64,000 nt of DNA, taken from contig VFFE01007634.1 in assembly GCA_008921705.1 (NCBI GenBank), forward strand, positions 1,145,085-1,209,084. Reading direction: 5' to 3'. Made by a program: the position numbers and the translations under genes. Source of the stretch: Burhinus oedicnemus (lineage: Eukaryota > Chordata > Aves > Charadriiformes > Burhinidae). Every line of letters begins with the position of its first letter. The stretch's first letter is position 1. The notes below the pieces were generated by a model. The model was given only the letters and a program-made list of their open reading frames with translations, did not search any database and was not told the origin of the DNA. Below are positions 27,101 through 42,100 of the stretch, piece by piece.

Positions 27101-30100
27101 AGATGACCTTTAAAGGTGCCTTCCAACCCAAACTATTCTATGATTCTAAGAGAAAAGCTGTACAGTTTAAATGTGTTCAAAAATTCAGATGTTATAATTA
27201 AGGTATTTGTTACTAAGCAAATGTGTTTTACTTAACCAGAAAATTAATTTATCTCAAGAGAATCTGTGATACCTGGAAACAAAAGGTTGTCATTACCTTG
27301 ATTATTTTTTTTGTATAGTCACTTAAACGCTTACTAAGTGGTGTATTTTTATTTACTATATTTTACTGCAGCAGTTCCTAACAACTCCAGTCAGATGCTA
27401 TGTAAAGTATTTTGCACATTCAGAGCAGAACAAACTCTCTGCATCATAAACCTTACAATCTAGTTAAAAAGCCTCCAATTTTTATATTCTTATTTTGAAG
27501 AAAATGAGCATACAGGCACAACCAAAGGCCAATATCCTCCAAACCAAGTGAAGGCAAGCAAAACAATCTATATTTTAGCCAGAGCAGAGAATCGACTTCT
27601 CTTGGAAATAGCCTCTGGATAATAGTGAGATAAATAATTTAAGGCAGAGTATGATTCTTTGCAAGTTTAGAGTCTCCATTTAAGTAAAAGCTTAGTGCTT
27701 ATGTATGTCACTTTCATTCAAAAATCTCTGTCCGAATGGGTAAGTATCATTACCCAGGATTTCATAGGTAGTTACTAGCTGGAAATAGTGTAGGTCACCA
27801 GCATCCCATGTACAAAGTTACGCTTTGAATGTTTACAGTAAAACAGATACACACTCCTCCTCTTTTTTTTTTTTTTTTTTTTTTTTTAACTTCCTACGTC
27901 TGGAAAGGATTCTGTTAAGTTTTGAATACTTCACCTCTGTAAGCTTAAAATGCTAAAATACCCAAGTTAATGTTTCATGCTTGTGTAATGTAACTTGTAT
28001 TAAGAGGATGACTTGCTGGGAATAAATAGTGCAGTTCGTTAGTTACCAATGGGGCTTTGCTTCTGGAGCACAAGTGGATACATGGGTATTGAATGTGATG
28101 TTGCTGAGTTTCCGACTGGCTGTTTCAGTTCAATTATAGAGGCAAAATAAGTTATGTTAGGAGTATAATCCCTTAGACCAGTGTGTTACTTGCTTGTTTA
28201 TGCTCTCTCTGTGGACATTAGTTAAGTTATTGGCCTTCTGTTGTTCGTTGTTTGTTTGTTTGTTTTTAAAAAAAAAAACAACCAAAACTATTTGCATCTC
28301 ATGTACCTATATTGTTAAGGACTTCTATGACAATTCATGATTGCAGTTTTGACGAGGTATTTTGCTGAGGGTGACCCATCAAAAGTACTATAGTTTGTTG
28401 AGGCTCTCAGGAAGACCTATTGTGTGGAGAAAGTTCATGGCACAATGCTAGTGAGCCAGTTGAATTTCTTTGATGTTTCCAGGTGGATTTTAAAGTGTTA
28501 CTCTAGGAGGCTTTCAAATATCTGTAGGATATGAACATCCTGAACTAGAGGTGCTAGGAAGACAAAAGAGACAGCAAGGAAGCGATACTTGTGGACAACT
28601 TTTTAAGGATGAAGTGAATTGTACTCTGCAGAAGTCTCTTTTCTTTCTGTTGGTTATAGAAGAAGCCTAGACTAGATGTCTAACACTTAGACCTCGCTGA
28701 GATAAATCCTACCTTTGCAGAGAGAGGGGCGTGACTGTAACTCAGTGTGTGAACTCACACTACATATGCTCTCAGCAAAGTGGCTTTTGTTTGCACAAAA
28801 TGCATTGGTATTGGTTCAGTCTGGTTTATACTGGAAATCCTGAATGGTAGGAATCAGATAAAGAATTAAGGCCAATCCAATACTTGTCCTAATCCGTTTA
28901 TTGTATACTAATGTCTTGCTGTTCACTTTCCTGTCTGTGAAAAGACCTGTTTTTGTACTTGCCGTGGAACCTGGTCCAAAAGGACATGCTGGAGTGCTAG
29001 AGATGGCCCAGATTTGTGCTCCTGGCAGCGGGTGAACTGACATGCAGGAGATGGCAGTGAAAAACAGCTGAAGCAATAACCTCCTCCCCTTCTCAGCCAA
29101 AACAAGAATGTATATTCCCTGCCTTTTTGATTAATTATTTGCTGGCTACAGTGTGTCTCTTGGGAATGAGGGGTTAGGTGTGGGGGCCTCAGTGAAGAGA
29201 GCAGTTCTCCCCAGATAAATAGTATGAAATTTAGAACAAGACCAACATAACTACTGTTAGGTAGCTCTGCTGGCATAAGAAGCATTCTTTGCTTTGTGGG
29301 ACATCTATGTTTTGATTCTGTAATGAGTTTATGCCATCTGAGATTAGAACTGTGAATATGTAAGTCTTACTGGAGAACTATGAGAAAGTATTTCTTGCAA
29401 AGCAGCTTTTAAATTAATGGCTGTTTAGTTCTACTCCATTGTTGTGACTCTGAAACGATGCTCTTGGTTTAATTTGTAGAAACCAATTCATGAAGTAGGT
29501 CACCAATAATAAGAAATTTTAGACATTTGTAGTATAATAGTTTTTTTAATTTATATTGTTTTTAAAATGTATGCTTATTGTTACTTCATTGTTCTGAATT
29601 ATATGAGTCTATTAAATTTTAATAGGATTTCAGGATTGATGAAACATAAGAAATCCATTTCATATATAGTCTTTGTGTTGAATTTCATGCCATTTTGTAT
29701 AATTTATCTTAAATAATGCTTCTGAATTCTAAAAAGGCTTCATTATGCCTTGGAAGTGTTATCTGGATTAGAGACTGACAGCTGTACAATCCCTGTCATT
29801 CTGAACAGACAAAAGCCATGGAAAGCATACACTGATTTAGTATTAGCCTTCATTCAAACCTGAAATGACAGTAATCAGAGTGTGCCTAAAATATGTATGC
29901 GCTAGTAGCACTGATACTTTAAAATATGTTGAATACTGAAAATCACTTCAGATTTATTTATTTCTCTCTTCTCTGCAGCCTGCTGTAGAATACAGAAGTC
30001 TTCTCGATAGATTTCACAGACTGGAGCAGGACCGCCTGAAGAGGTTCCTTCTGGTAAAGCAGGAGGAATATTTTGCAAAGGCTTATAGACAGCTGGCTGT

Positions 30101-33100
30101 TACCCAGAGAAAGGAACTCCATAATATCTTTTTTACACAGATAACAAATGCTACTTTCAAGGGAGAAATGAAGTTGGAAGCAGCTAAAACTTTAGTGGAA
30201 GATTACACTAAAATACAGGTAATAGGATGATAACTCCATTCCTAACGTAATGATGGAATACACACCCACAGTAACTTGAGAAGTGTTTCAGGATAAATGT
30301 TATCACTTTTATAACTAATTTTCTTAGGAATAATTTTAAAAAGTATAATGCCATCTTTACGCACATCTAGACATCTACACAGCTGTATATTGATGCATAC
30401 ACACAGCCTTTTTCTACAACAGTGAGTTAGATGTATTTGCCACAACGTTATGTGCTTAGTGCTGACTTTGTTTTCGTGGGTGATATTTCCAAAGCACCCA
30501 AGTGCTTAAAGCTTGTCTTTACTAGTCAGGGAAAATCAGACTAGTTACCTCACCTGTACCATGCAGAAGAAAGAAGTTTGAAAACATGGCTACACCATAC
30601 AGTGGGAAATTGTGTAATATAAATGCCCAGTTTTGCAGTGAATATTTTGATACATCTACACATCTTGGGGCTCTGCTTAGCTCCTGAAAGCTCTGTTTGT
30701 GCAGATCTGCCCCTAAGCCCTTCCCTGCAGGATGGTCTGAGAGCAGATTTGTGCTTGTGCAGCAAACTTCTGGTTCCAGGTCTACCCTTGCTGTTGTTAA
30801 TGGGGTGCTCAGCATAGAATCATAGAATTATTTAGTTTGGAAAAGACTCTTAGGATCAACAAGTCCAACCATTAACCTAACACTGCCAAAACCACCACTA
30901 AATGTCCCTGAGCACCGCATCTACAAGTCTTTTAAATACCTCTAGGGATGGTGACTCAGCCACTTCCCCAGGCAGCCTGTTCCAATGCTTGACGTGAAGC
31001 CTTTCAGTGAAGAAATTTTTCCTAATATCCAGTGTAAACCTCCCCTGGCACAACTTGAGGCCATTTCCTCTCGTCCTATCACTTGTTACATGGGAGAAGA
31101 GACTGACCTCTCTACAGCCTCCTTTCAGGTAGTTGTAGAGAGCGAGAAGGTCTCCCCTCAGCCTCCTTTTCTCCAGGCCAAACAACCCCAGTTGCCTCAG
31201 CCGCTCCGCATAACACTTGTGCTCTAGACCCTTCACCAGTTTCGTTGCTCTTCTTTGGACATGCTCCAGCACGTCAATGTCTTTCTTGTAGTGAGGGGCC
31301 CAAAACTGAACACAGTATTCGAGCTGCAGTCTCACCAGTGCTGAGTGCAGGGGGATGATCACTTCCCTAGTCCTGCTGGCCATGCTATTTCTGCCTGATA
31401 TAAGCCAGGATGCTACAGGATGGTACAGAAAAACCAGAGTGACATTTTCAACAGTAATTTCAGCCCAAATAAAGGGACTTTGGGAACTAAGAGAACAGTT
31501 AGGTACCTAAATCTATTTTATGAATGGCATTTTCTAAAACAGATCAGGTGCTGTCTAATGAATGATAAGTACCTTTGGAGGCCTGTCTCTTTAGGCATTT
31601 TCACAACCCCCTAGGCATGAAGTGTTTTTCTATACCTCAGATTATTTACTGAGCCCCGCAATCCAAATATGCAGATTATTGAAATTGTGGTACATCTGAA
31701 GTGCTATGGTTTTGTACTTTGAGAGGTTGAGTATCTCTAGTTTATGTGGTCAGGGATGCTGATGAAGAGTATGTTCAGGACTTTAGTTTTGGTTTCAGTT
31801 ACATTTTAAGCCTCTTGTAACAGAATAGCTTGAGTTGTTTCCTCAAGGTTTTGGTTTTCTTCCCCCATTTGTGTTGAAAGTTAGTGTTCTAGATTCCAAA
31901 AATTCTGGGAATTGTTCTTCTGCCTAGTTCTTGAAGAAGAATGTGGTTGTTGTGGTCCTGTAGGTTGAGGGCCTGGAAGTTAAAAAGCAACTTCTGGAAA
32001 GTAGGAGTCGGAACACGTAGCACTCACTCCTAAAACTAGATACACTATCACATCTCAGTACAGAAAAGCCACACATGGTCCACTGTCAGATATATATGCA
32101 GCAAGCACTTATACAAAAGACAGTTGAGCAGCCAGCAGAAGACAGAGCAAGTGAAAGAAGTTTAGACATGGGTCACCTAAGTATTAGACCTTGTCTTGGG
32201 TATCTGATGCTATCAGAATGTCTGCTAGAGACCACTGATTGTACGCCTACCTCCAGTCTCTACCAGACCCAATTGAAGGGAGCTAAACCCTTCCCGTTCC
32301 CCACTGTTGGAAGCAGGAGCTTCTAAGCCAGCCTGTGTGCAGCAGGCTTGACTTTCCCCACGCTGTACTGGACACGTGGAAGACTTCTCCTTGGCTTTGG
32401 AGTCAATTTAGACACCTTTGAAAGTCTTATGCTTTATTTATTTAATCATACAATATATTGTAAAGGAAAAAGAAAGGGGGGGGGGCGGGAAAAGGACTTG
32501 ATGCCACTTACTCCTGTTACTGAACACATGTATTCACGTCCCAGTTCAAGAAGACCTTTCAGCCTGTGGATAGCTTTAAGCAGGAGCAGTTCTACTAACA
32601 CTGACAGGGTTGCATGTGTGTTTAGTTGTGGATACCTGATCAAATGACCTGTAAACTCAGGGCTCTCGTAAGGTGCACTTAACTGTTCAGGAGAGTACAC
32701 ACAATATTGAGGTATTCGGGCCAAAAGCTTAGCACATTATTTATTTTGTTTTGTTGAAATAAGAATAATAATTTGATGTGATCATTAGAGTTAGACTGAT
32801 ATAAGCTTATTGTTTTTCACTTGTAAGAGCTTTTTAACTTTCCCTGTTAATGAACAAATCTGATCTGAAACCCATAGGTGTTACGTAAAATTAACATTAC
32901 ATCTAATTAAATATATTTGTTCGCATTCTTTCCTGTAGGGAGACATTGAAGAGCTAATGGATTTTTTGCAAGCTAGCAAGAAATATCATCTGAATAGAAG
33001 ATTTGCTTACAGACAGTATCTTATAAGTAAGATACACTTGAGGGATTCTCAAGCTTCTGCTCTTATAAATGCAGCAGCAACCCAGATATCAAGTCTCATT

Positions 33101-36100
33101 AATAAGATGGAAAGGTAAATATCTCAGTTGTGTTTTTGGCAGCCATTTGACTACATTATCTCAATGACAATAGAATAGTCTTCAAACTTCTTTTTATCTG
33201 TGACTTAGCAGGAAAAGTTCATAAAAATGTTATATTTTAAGTTAATTCTAAGAAAATATTTTGCAGCCAACGGCTTTGTTACCTACTATCTTAGCAGACA
33301 TGAAGGTGAGACTGTTGTCTGCGTCCACTTCGTACAGCATGGAGACGAATTGTGGGGAACATGTGTAGTACCTGTTTGTAATTCTGACTTCAGTGGGAAC
33401 CAGACTTATGTCAGAGTCTCAATGTCTTTATACATCCATTATTCATGTAAATAGTCCTCCATCATGTGAAAAGTCCATTGCAACATGTACCAGTTAAGAC
33501 CATTTGTCTGGGTTCTCTACGCGTGAATACCTGCATTTAACAGGAAAGAATAATTTTCATTTACTTGTGATTGAATGTGTTTGAGGAGCTGAATTTATAG
33601 TCTCAAGCTGGAATGCATGAATATTTTCTAAAGACAGTTGACAAAGTTTATAAATAATGTAAGTGGGGAGGGTCTTGACTAGCAACTGCTGCAGACAGTA
33701 TATAAAAAGTAAAGTTCAAGTGAAATAAAAAGTAGACCTGGAAATGGACTGCTGTGATACACTCCATTTATTTGGGATGTCATACTGGATCCAAGCTGAT
33801 CCAAGTACTCCATGTGAGGATAGTCATAGTCAAAGTGCAGAGATAGAAATGGTGACTTACCAGAGACATAGTTGTTTAAAATTATGTGGAGTACTGAGAG
33901 AGACTTCTTGCTGCTACCCAGAGGACTGTGGCATATCTTAGTTTAGCATACAGAGAAAGTACCAAGGAGCATGCCACTGCAGTAGAATACATCAGTGAGT
34001 GGGAAAACAACCTGGCGTTGCTGCTGTTGATTCTGTGCATGCAGTTTTATATGTATATTTTAGACATCTATATTGGTGTCAGTCACTGGCATCATGTGGA
34101 GTATGTATTAATAGAACAAGTATAAAATAGGTAATGTAGTACCAGCCTTTTGGCATCAACAGCAAGAGACAGCACTGTAGAAATAGATCAGTCATTACAT
34201 TGTGGTTTTTCTTTCACGAAGTTGACTTCAGATAAAAGTAATTTAATATTAGGAAACAGGAAGTCTTTTAAAAGCTACCGAAGATTGTATCTGTTAATAC
34301 GATGAAGTCATTTACCTGATACCTGTAACCTTTCCTTGCTCTTCTTTTTAATTGTCCTGTATGCTGCCTCATTGGAATCATACCCTAAGTTTAGTGTCAA
34401 GATTTGTTGATCAGAGAGAGGTTCTTCCAGTATGCTCGCATTGCTTTGCCTGTTTTGCTAAAATCTGCAGCTGTGTGGTTCAAAGACAAAAATAAATCTC
34501 CTGGAGTAGGAAATATAATTCAGACACATCTTTCGCAGAGAGTTCCTTTACCTCAGTTCATGCCTCTCTTTGCAATCAGATTATAAGAAATATTCTGAGA
34601 CGTTTTCCCAGATTTTGTGGTTATGTGAAGAGCCTTCATGGGAAACTCTCACACATATAACCACTGCATCTGTGGCTCAAATCATTGCAATGAGCAACTG
34701 GGACTTCTCAAGCTGGAAAAATAGGTTCCAGTCATTGTTCAATGCCTGTTATTGCACCTAACAGTGCATGGAGCAGAACAACTCAAAAACAGAGAGGAAA
34801 CCTCTAATATTAGTAATCCAAGACCTTGTGGATCTGAATATATCTTAGTATAAACCCAGAGGAAGCTATGATCTATGCTAGGTGGGCTGAAATTTCAGTT
34901 TTTAATTATAAAGTGATGTGGGGAATATTTACAAATTGGAGTATTAAAATTTGAGCAGCAAGAGAAGTCTGGTCTGATGAGCTGGTACTTTAAATTTGTA
35001 TCCATAACATCCTCTCATTTTTCACTCTAGCACTGAATCTGCTTGTCTAAATATAGATGCAGTTCTGTCTTAATCTATTGTGTCCAGTGTGCCTTAAATT
35101 TACTGTTATAAATGGAATTTTAAAATGCAGAGCTGTTTATATGGAGAAGAGAAACTGAGAGAAGATGTAGATTAGATATACCACAGATAAACAGATTTGT
35201 GGATACATAAACCAGCAGATAAATGATGAGGGTCTTTTAAAAATGGAGCTTAATAGGATGTTTAAAATTTATCAGATAGCAAGGCAATTTCAAATTAACA
35301 TGAAAAAGATTCTGTGTGGCTAGAAATAAAGGTTATAAAAACCAAAATAAAAACAAACCAATCCTAGGGAGGGTTGTGAACATTTTAAATGAAATAGAGC
35401 AGCCAGTTTTCAAGCTGGGCTTTCTAAATATAATATTTAAATCAAGTGTCTTGTTTGTCAAGACTGACTGTGGATACTCAGTGCCTTTTGGAAATGAAGT
35501 CCGTGGACTGCAATGCCAAAAGGCAGGAAAGCAAGTTTTAAAATACAATCTGTAGGGTTGTCTAGCTAGGCTTTTTGTGTTTTCCCTTAAGGGAAAAAAT
35601 GGGCAGGAGGGTGATACTTGTGGCACTATTTATCCCGGGTTGTTCCGGCTATCCACAGAGTCACGATGCTCTTGATGTTTTTTAACTACAGCAGCTGTAA
35701 CTTCTTGCATCATTCTTAAGCCAGTATCTGCTTGTTCACAAGAAATTTCCTTCCTTCTTTGGTCTCTTAAAAACTGAAGCCAATTCTGCTGACTCGCTAG
35801 GTACAAACAACTCAAGCTCCTTTATAAATTTCTCCCAAAATTTTAATTTTTGTAGGACCTCAAGCATTTCTTCTGAACTGTGTTTTTAAAGTAGGCAATT
35901 GATTATCTTTGACATCAAAGTTCAAAGCAAAACATCTCATATTGGTCTCTTTTTCTTCTGTATAATCTCAGGTTATATGGACCTTGTTATGAGCAAAGTA
36001 ATTTTCCGAACAGTGTCCTGCTGGACCTTTCAGCAAGTTGGTATTCAGAAGTGAATGCCTCGAGGAGTAGTGAATTAGTATCAAGTTGTCTAATAATCTC

Positions 36101-39100
36101 TTAAAGCCTTTTCTGCATGTAGCACTTTGCTATGTAGAGCATTTATTGCTCTGAATTATTTACCTAAATTCCGATCTGGGCACTGGCAAGATGCCAGTTC
36201 AGCAGGTGAAATCCTGAAGTAGCTGAAGCGTAGTAATCTGGGCACCATCTTGCAGGTTCTTTCTGTCTAGTTTCTGTATAATGTTGTGATTTCTGTATAA
36301 TGTTGTGATCTATCGCCCTTATGTTTTAGTGACGCTCCAGTTCCTTCTCTAGCTTTCATAAAACAATCTTCCTTTGCCGGGGTCCAGCATCACTTAGGTA
36401 GTTCTCCATAGCATCAAATACAAACTACTACTTTTTACTTTTAGTGCCCTCACTTCACATTTTCTCCTCATTTTGTTGGCCTTCATTTAGTACAGAGAAA
36501 TCAAGGTCTGCCTCTGATTGACCTGTGATACTGCTGCTGTTGGCCACTGAGTTTGGGAGGATCTCCCTGTAAACATCCTTGTCGTTACTGCAGTATTATC
36601 CTTCATTAAAATTCTCCTTGTTCAAAGATATTAAACATGTGCCTGTGCATTTCTTCAATGATTAGATGTCTGGTATGCCGAGACCAAGCAGTTTATCATA
36701 CAGTCTGTATCATCTCGTTATCGTTCTCTTCTCCTTTTATTTTGTGTTTCAGTTCAGAGTCCTTTGGTAAGAGGACATCTTTTAATAGACTTCTGTGGTG
36801 GTAGGCATTTTGCCCGTTATTTTTGTTATCTGGGATTTCTAAATAAGTAGATTCCAAATAAATAAGTAGGTAAGTTTTACAATACTGCGTCACCTTCAGT
36901 TTGAGCTGTGGACATACTGGATCTCTAAATAAATGAACAACCTGAAACTGAAATAATGTAAACTCTCTTTTTTTTTTTTTCTTTTAAATTTTTTTTTTTC
37001 ATCCTAAGAATAGGTAGGTGTATACCATCTTCCAGTTGTTGTGTGTTGCATGACTTTTCCTATATCTTTCATTTGCTGGGTGGTTCCAGCACATCTATCT
37101 TTTTCTATTGCAGCCCTTTTTCACTGCTCTGGACAGGGATTTTAATTGGATGCAGCAAGCCTGGGTTTATTTCCTCAGTATAAGACAGGATAAAGGTGTT
37201 AAAAATGATATGTTGGTTATTATCTTGCCTCACTTCCTCACTGTAATAAACTTACCTTTTATTCACTAATCTTTTGCCTTGGGTTTGATCAAAATGGGGG
37301 GCAGGACTTAGAGTTACCAAATATGGGTAGGAAATTGGTGATGGAGTTTTTTTTAACATAACACTGAAATTTAACATTGATTGCTTTCAAGGCAAGAATT
37401 ACTTGGCCAAAAAATCCAAGAATGATGCTTGGTGGATTGCTCTCAAGGTACTGAGAGGTATTTTAATCCTTTTTGCAGAAGATTGAAGAAATACAATAGA
37501 CACTGGAAGAGCTCTGCAAAAGGAGGCATGCTCTGGTTGACATAAAATAGATCTGACTTTCTATCCAGCGCATTCATTATTTAGAGGATCATGTTTCGTG
37601 GCTTGCTGAGATACTTGTGGATGCTTGAGCAGTAGATGGAGAGGTGTAAATTGTGGAATCTGGCCAGCATGGTTACAGTGCAGTGTCTGCAAACAAGTTA
37701 ATACATTAATCTTCTGTTTTGTTTCTTTTAGCTTTTTTTTTTTTTTTGAGAATTTTATTTGGAACTAAGCTGGTACAGTATCAACAAATCCTAATAAACT
37801 CCTTTCTGGAGAAGGTCTTGCAACGTTTAGCTGCTACTCGAGTTTATGAATTGGGCCAGGTATTATGGTGGAATAGGGACTTGGAAGCCTTGGATTCATC
37901 TGAATCCAGGCTCTGTGTGTAATGTTAATGTGTTCTGAAAAATGGGGATGTGAAAAATAAACCAGAAAGTATTTGGACAGCGTCCAGGTTCAGGTCAGGA
38001 ATTGGTGCTTTCTACTCAAAGTTCCAACAACCCCGCATTTTGGAAGCCCACTGTGTTTAATATTAGAAATTATAACTCACAAATATCCAACAGCCTGGTC
38101 TGAATTAAGGCATTCTTTTATTCTTCTGTTGTCTGAGAAAGATTTGGGGAATTTCTGGTGTAACTATAATAGCAGGTAATTTTTGAAATTCAATTTGAGT
38201 GTGTGGAGAGGGAGGTTTTTCTAACTGTTGCAGGCATGATTGGGATCTTGCTTACTCTTTGAAATTAAATACTGTATGAACTGGAGGTAGACCATAGTCT
38301 TAAACTTCCATTTGAAAGCGCTGTGTGCTTAAGACTGAGAATTTGCTCCGTTAGATTATTGTATTTCACTATTAAGTTGAAATCTTTATAATTTTTCTGA
38401 TGATATAAATGTAATAGGAAATCTGAATAGAAACCTTTTCATGGATATGATTGCTTTATTTCTTTAAAATAATTTTTAGTTGTTTTACTTGATTAGATTA
38501 CATCCTTTAAAGAGAAAATTGTTTCTAATGAGGAGAAGGAGTTATAAAAAACATCTAGAATTGCATTCCAGGGGCATTAAATGAAAAATGTAAATATTAT
38601 GAATAATATATAACATTCAAAATGTCTCATTTGAATATTGCTTACATTACTAACTGATATGTAATTGGTTTTGCATTTACATTCCCTTACTTCCTTCTTC
38701 CCATTCCTTCTTCATACACCTTCACTCTGCCTTCGCTAACTGCCTCAATTCTACACTCATCTCTCAGAGTATCTTTCTGTTATCCATTTGCTTGTTTGAT
38801 CCCCCCAGGTATCACTGCTAAAGAAACAAAAATCATACTGTGTGTCTACTTTGTTGAGCCTTATTATGGTACTAATTACTTCAAATATCCTTTTACTCTT
38901 AAGAATTCGGGATAACAGCCTTCAAACACTGTTATTGCAGAGCAGGTCATCTACCTGAAAGTCATTTGGGAGTGCTGCTGGACCGAGCCGAGGCTGAAAT
39001 TAATTCTGTTAAACAGAAATTTGATCATGATTTAAAACAAGAAAAGCAAAAGCTTTGCCAGAAACTCATTACCAGGCGAAAGCGGGAAGTGCTACAAAAG

Positions 39101-42100
39101 GTAATTATTTTCGGTATATTTATTTTCACAGGACTTATCATGAATTAAAAATAGAATGAATTGAAAAATAAAGTGTAGTTCTTAGGACAGGGGTCAACAC
39201 TGCCAGGAGCATGGATGAAAATAACTGTCCGTTTTTTAGCTGTGTATTGCCATGTGCTGTATTAATTATGCAGTAATTAATAGCTGTTCTTTTAAAAAAC
39301 CTGCAAGAAAGTAATATAACTGGAGAAACTTGTGAAGCTCCTCTGCTTAGTCTAACCTGTCCAAGGGGGTTATGATAAGCCTCTGTAATGTGCAAACAGG
39401 TGAAGGCCAACTGAGGTTCCGGAGTCAGTGAGGGAGATGGCGCAGACGTGTGACAGTCATCATCTCCTATGGGTTTCCTGGATATGTGTGACTTGAATGA
39501 CTTCTACAGCACAGTTAAAATTCAGCTACAAAACAAAACTATTTAAAAGGTGCTGTACCTGTGGCTGCTTGTGGTAGGACGCATGTCACCTACCCTCAGC
39601 CATCTGAAAATCAAGGTTAACTCCAAGAGCTCCGAATCATCTCATAATGGAAGATGACTTGCGGGTGATCTGAGATAAATGGGAGTTGTTATCCAAAGGT
39701 CCCTGTCTCTCTCTGCCTAAAGGACATAGAAAAAACTATCTTGGATTAGGTGATATTTCTTTAGATGACTGAAGTCAGGTGAGATTAATTTTACCTTTTG
39801 TGGAATATGTATTTCAGTGTTTTCTGCTCTTTAACAGATATCAGTGGCAGGAGAGACAACAGGTATAATGATGGAGACTTGTTTTATTTATTCTCAGTAT
39901 ATGTAGCTTTGGTTTCCTTTCCAACAAAATTGCTGCATCCTATAAGGTGGGGAAAATAAAATGAAAAAAAAACAACCTCTTTTTTCCTCTCACTTTTTTT
40001 CTTCTTTTTTGTCCTTGGTATTTTATCCAGATTCACTTCTGGAATGCTGCCAGATCATTACAGTTCAGCCAGTTGGGATTGTGTCAGACCACAAGATCAT
40101 GCATTTGTTTAGGTGTTAGCCCTTCTATCTAGCAACAATCTAAATTATCAGAGGCCCTTGTAACAATTATTAGCCCTTCTAACAATAATCTGAATTATCA
40201 CAGCCCTGCTAGATAAACACAAAGCCATCAAGTTGAGGGCTAGGTAAGTTTCTGGACACTGAAAAGCAGTTTTGAAAACACTGAAAAACAAAAGTATGAA
40301 ATTTTGCATTGCTATGAAATACATATTTAAAGAGCTAGAATTTGAGATGTTCTCTTAACCCTGTTCCTCCTTTTGGCAAATGAATCAGCAGAAAGAGCAT
40401 CGGAAGGAGCAGCTGTCACTTGGAGACCCCTTCAAAACTACTAAGGAGGTCACTTGCTACCTGAGACACTGGAAAAACCTTCTGAGTGATTACACTGTTG
40501 AATTTGAAGAACTTACTGAAAAGCTTGACAATGAGGCCAGTGAAGAGCTGAAAGAGCTTCTATTTAGTCTGACAGAGAAAACTGTTGAAGAGCTTAAACG
40601 CGTTCAATATGGAGTATTTGTGCAAGAACTGGTAAAGCTCAGTGTGCCAAAGATGTTCCTGCTGGAAGCTGTGGAGGAGCATAAAAAAGAAATGGTTGTT
40701 AAACATGAACAGCTTGAAAGGGAAGAGCATGACAAGAGCATGGCCGCTGAAGAGCTGCTTGAGCTCACCAGGCAGAAGCTAAGCCAAGAACTGGAAACGA
40801 GCATTTTGGAACAAAAAAAATTAAGGAGCTGGGAACAATCAGTATTCATGCAAGTATCCCTCTGCACCATTTTCTTAGTTATTATTGCAAATAGAGATGA
40901 ACTAGGAGTTTCCACACCTGTCTGGGTATAATTCCTAATGATCAGTTCTCTAATGGGGACTTGGGAATTGACTTTTTTGCAAGCTCTCAGCCCCTGCGGT
41001 GCCAGCGGGTGAGCCTACACTCCTAGTGCTGCGGTGGGAATCCTGGGAAACAGCGGTTTTGAAACCAAAAGCATGGAGTATTTTTATACTTCCATTCACT
41101 CTGTGTCAGGTTTCACTTGCGCATCTTCCATTATTATTCTCAGTCTGCTCTCAGAGGTCAGGCACTTTGGAAATGTCATTTAGTATGTCAGGCCTAATTA
41201 GCTCCATTTTGAATTTTTATATATCCCTTCCAGCCACAAGTCAAGCTTTACTCATCGGGTTCGTTTTAAGATCTGCCACGGCATTTCCGCATGTTGAATA
41301 AATACACAGCACGGTAGCCTACCTCTCCAGCTCGTGGGCTGCATGCATCAGACTTGGCCGATCTGGCCACCGTGCCAGAGGGGCATCACGGCATGGGCAA
41401 TGTTGCAGAGAGGTTTGCTGGCCCCAGGTGCACCTAACGGCCATCACTGCCTGCTATGACGTGACCCTGGGGAGGTGGGAAGACAGACGGTGGCCTTGCC
41501 ACCATTGGGAGACTTTGCGCAGGCAGAGACCACAGCTGAAGTGAAGAGTCATGTGTGGTACTTCTCCGACTGGGCAGGAAGGTCCCTGAGAGATTTGCAC
41601 CGTTCATTAGCATTTCTTCTTAGCTTTCAATTACGTTTATTACTAGTTGTTTTATTACTTCAATATTTACAGTACTACATTTCCTGTACAATGTCTATTT
41701 AATAACAGACATTGTTAGAGACATGGGAACATGAAAAAACAGTCTGCTGTCAAAATTGCAGCTTTAGGGGAAGCAACTGGAACAGGCAAACGTGTATTAG
41801 TCTGCCTCTGGAGCAAACAGTACTGGACATGAGAGATTGAACAGGGGCAGAGGAAAAGGGGAAAAAAAACCCCAAAACAAACAAACAAACAGTAAAGGTT
41901 TCTCCTTCATACCTCTTCTTTAAAGCAAAACAGTTTTGTCCAGACAGCATCTTTATAAGTTTGCCTGCTGCACAGCATAAAACCATGTAACAGGAGTATA
42001 AAAAGAAACCTTGCCCATTACGTTCGCTTTGTTAAAAAAAACCAAAATCCATTTGCGTCTCATTTTGGTTCTAATTTCAAGAGCTTTGTATTTTATTCAG

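Larger units (their letters stand above)
26538..29978 (+). other. EVC2 intron with CR1 and poly-T
   Basis: Holds the plus-strand CR1 end (26642-27148), a T25 run (27863-27887) and a short TTTG repeat near 28248-28266. Nothing else is recognised. Confidence 0.88.
30219..32938 (+). other. EVC2 intron with minus-strand CR1
   Basis: Holds the CR1 copy at 30813-31410 and a G10 run at 32476. Nothing else is recognised. Confidence 0.88.

Noticed and set aside
40999..41301. 100-codon open frame in the intron after the largest exon
   Set aside because: No domain, and it falls between two exons that join directly in the mammalian protein. Chance frame.
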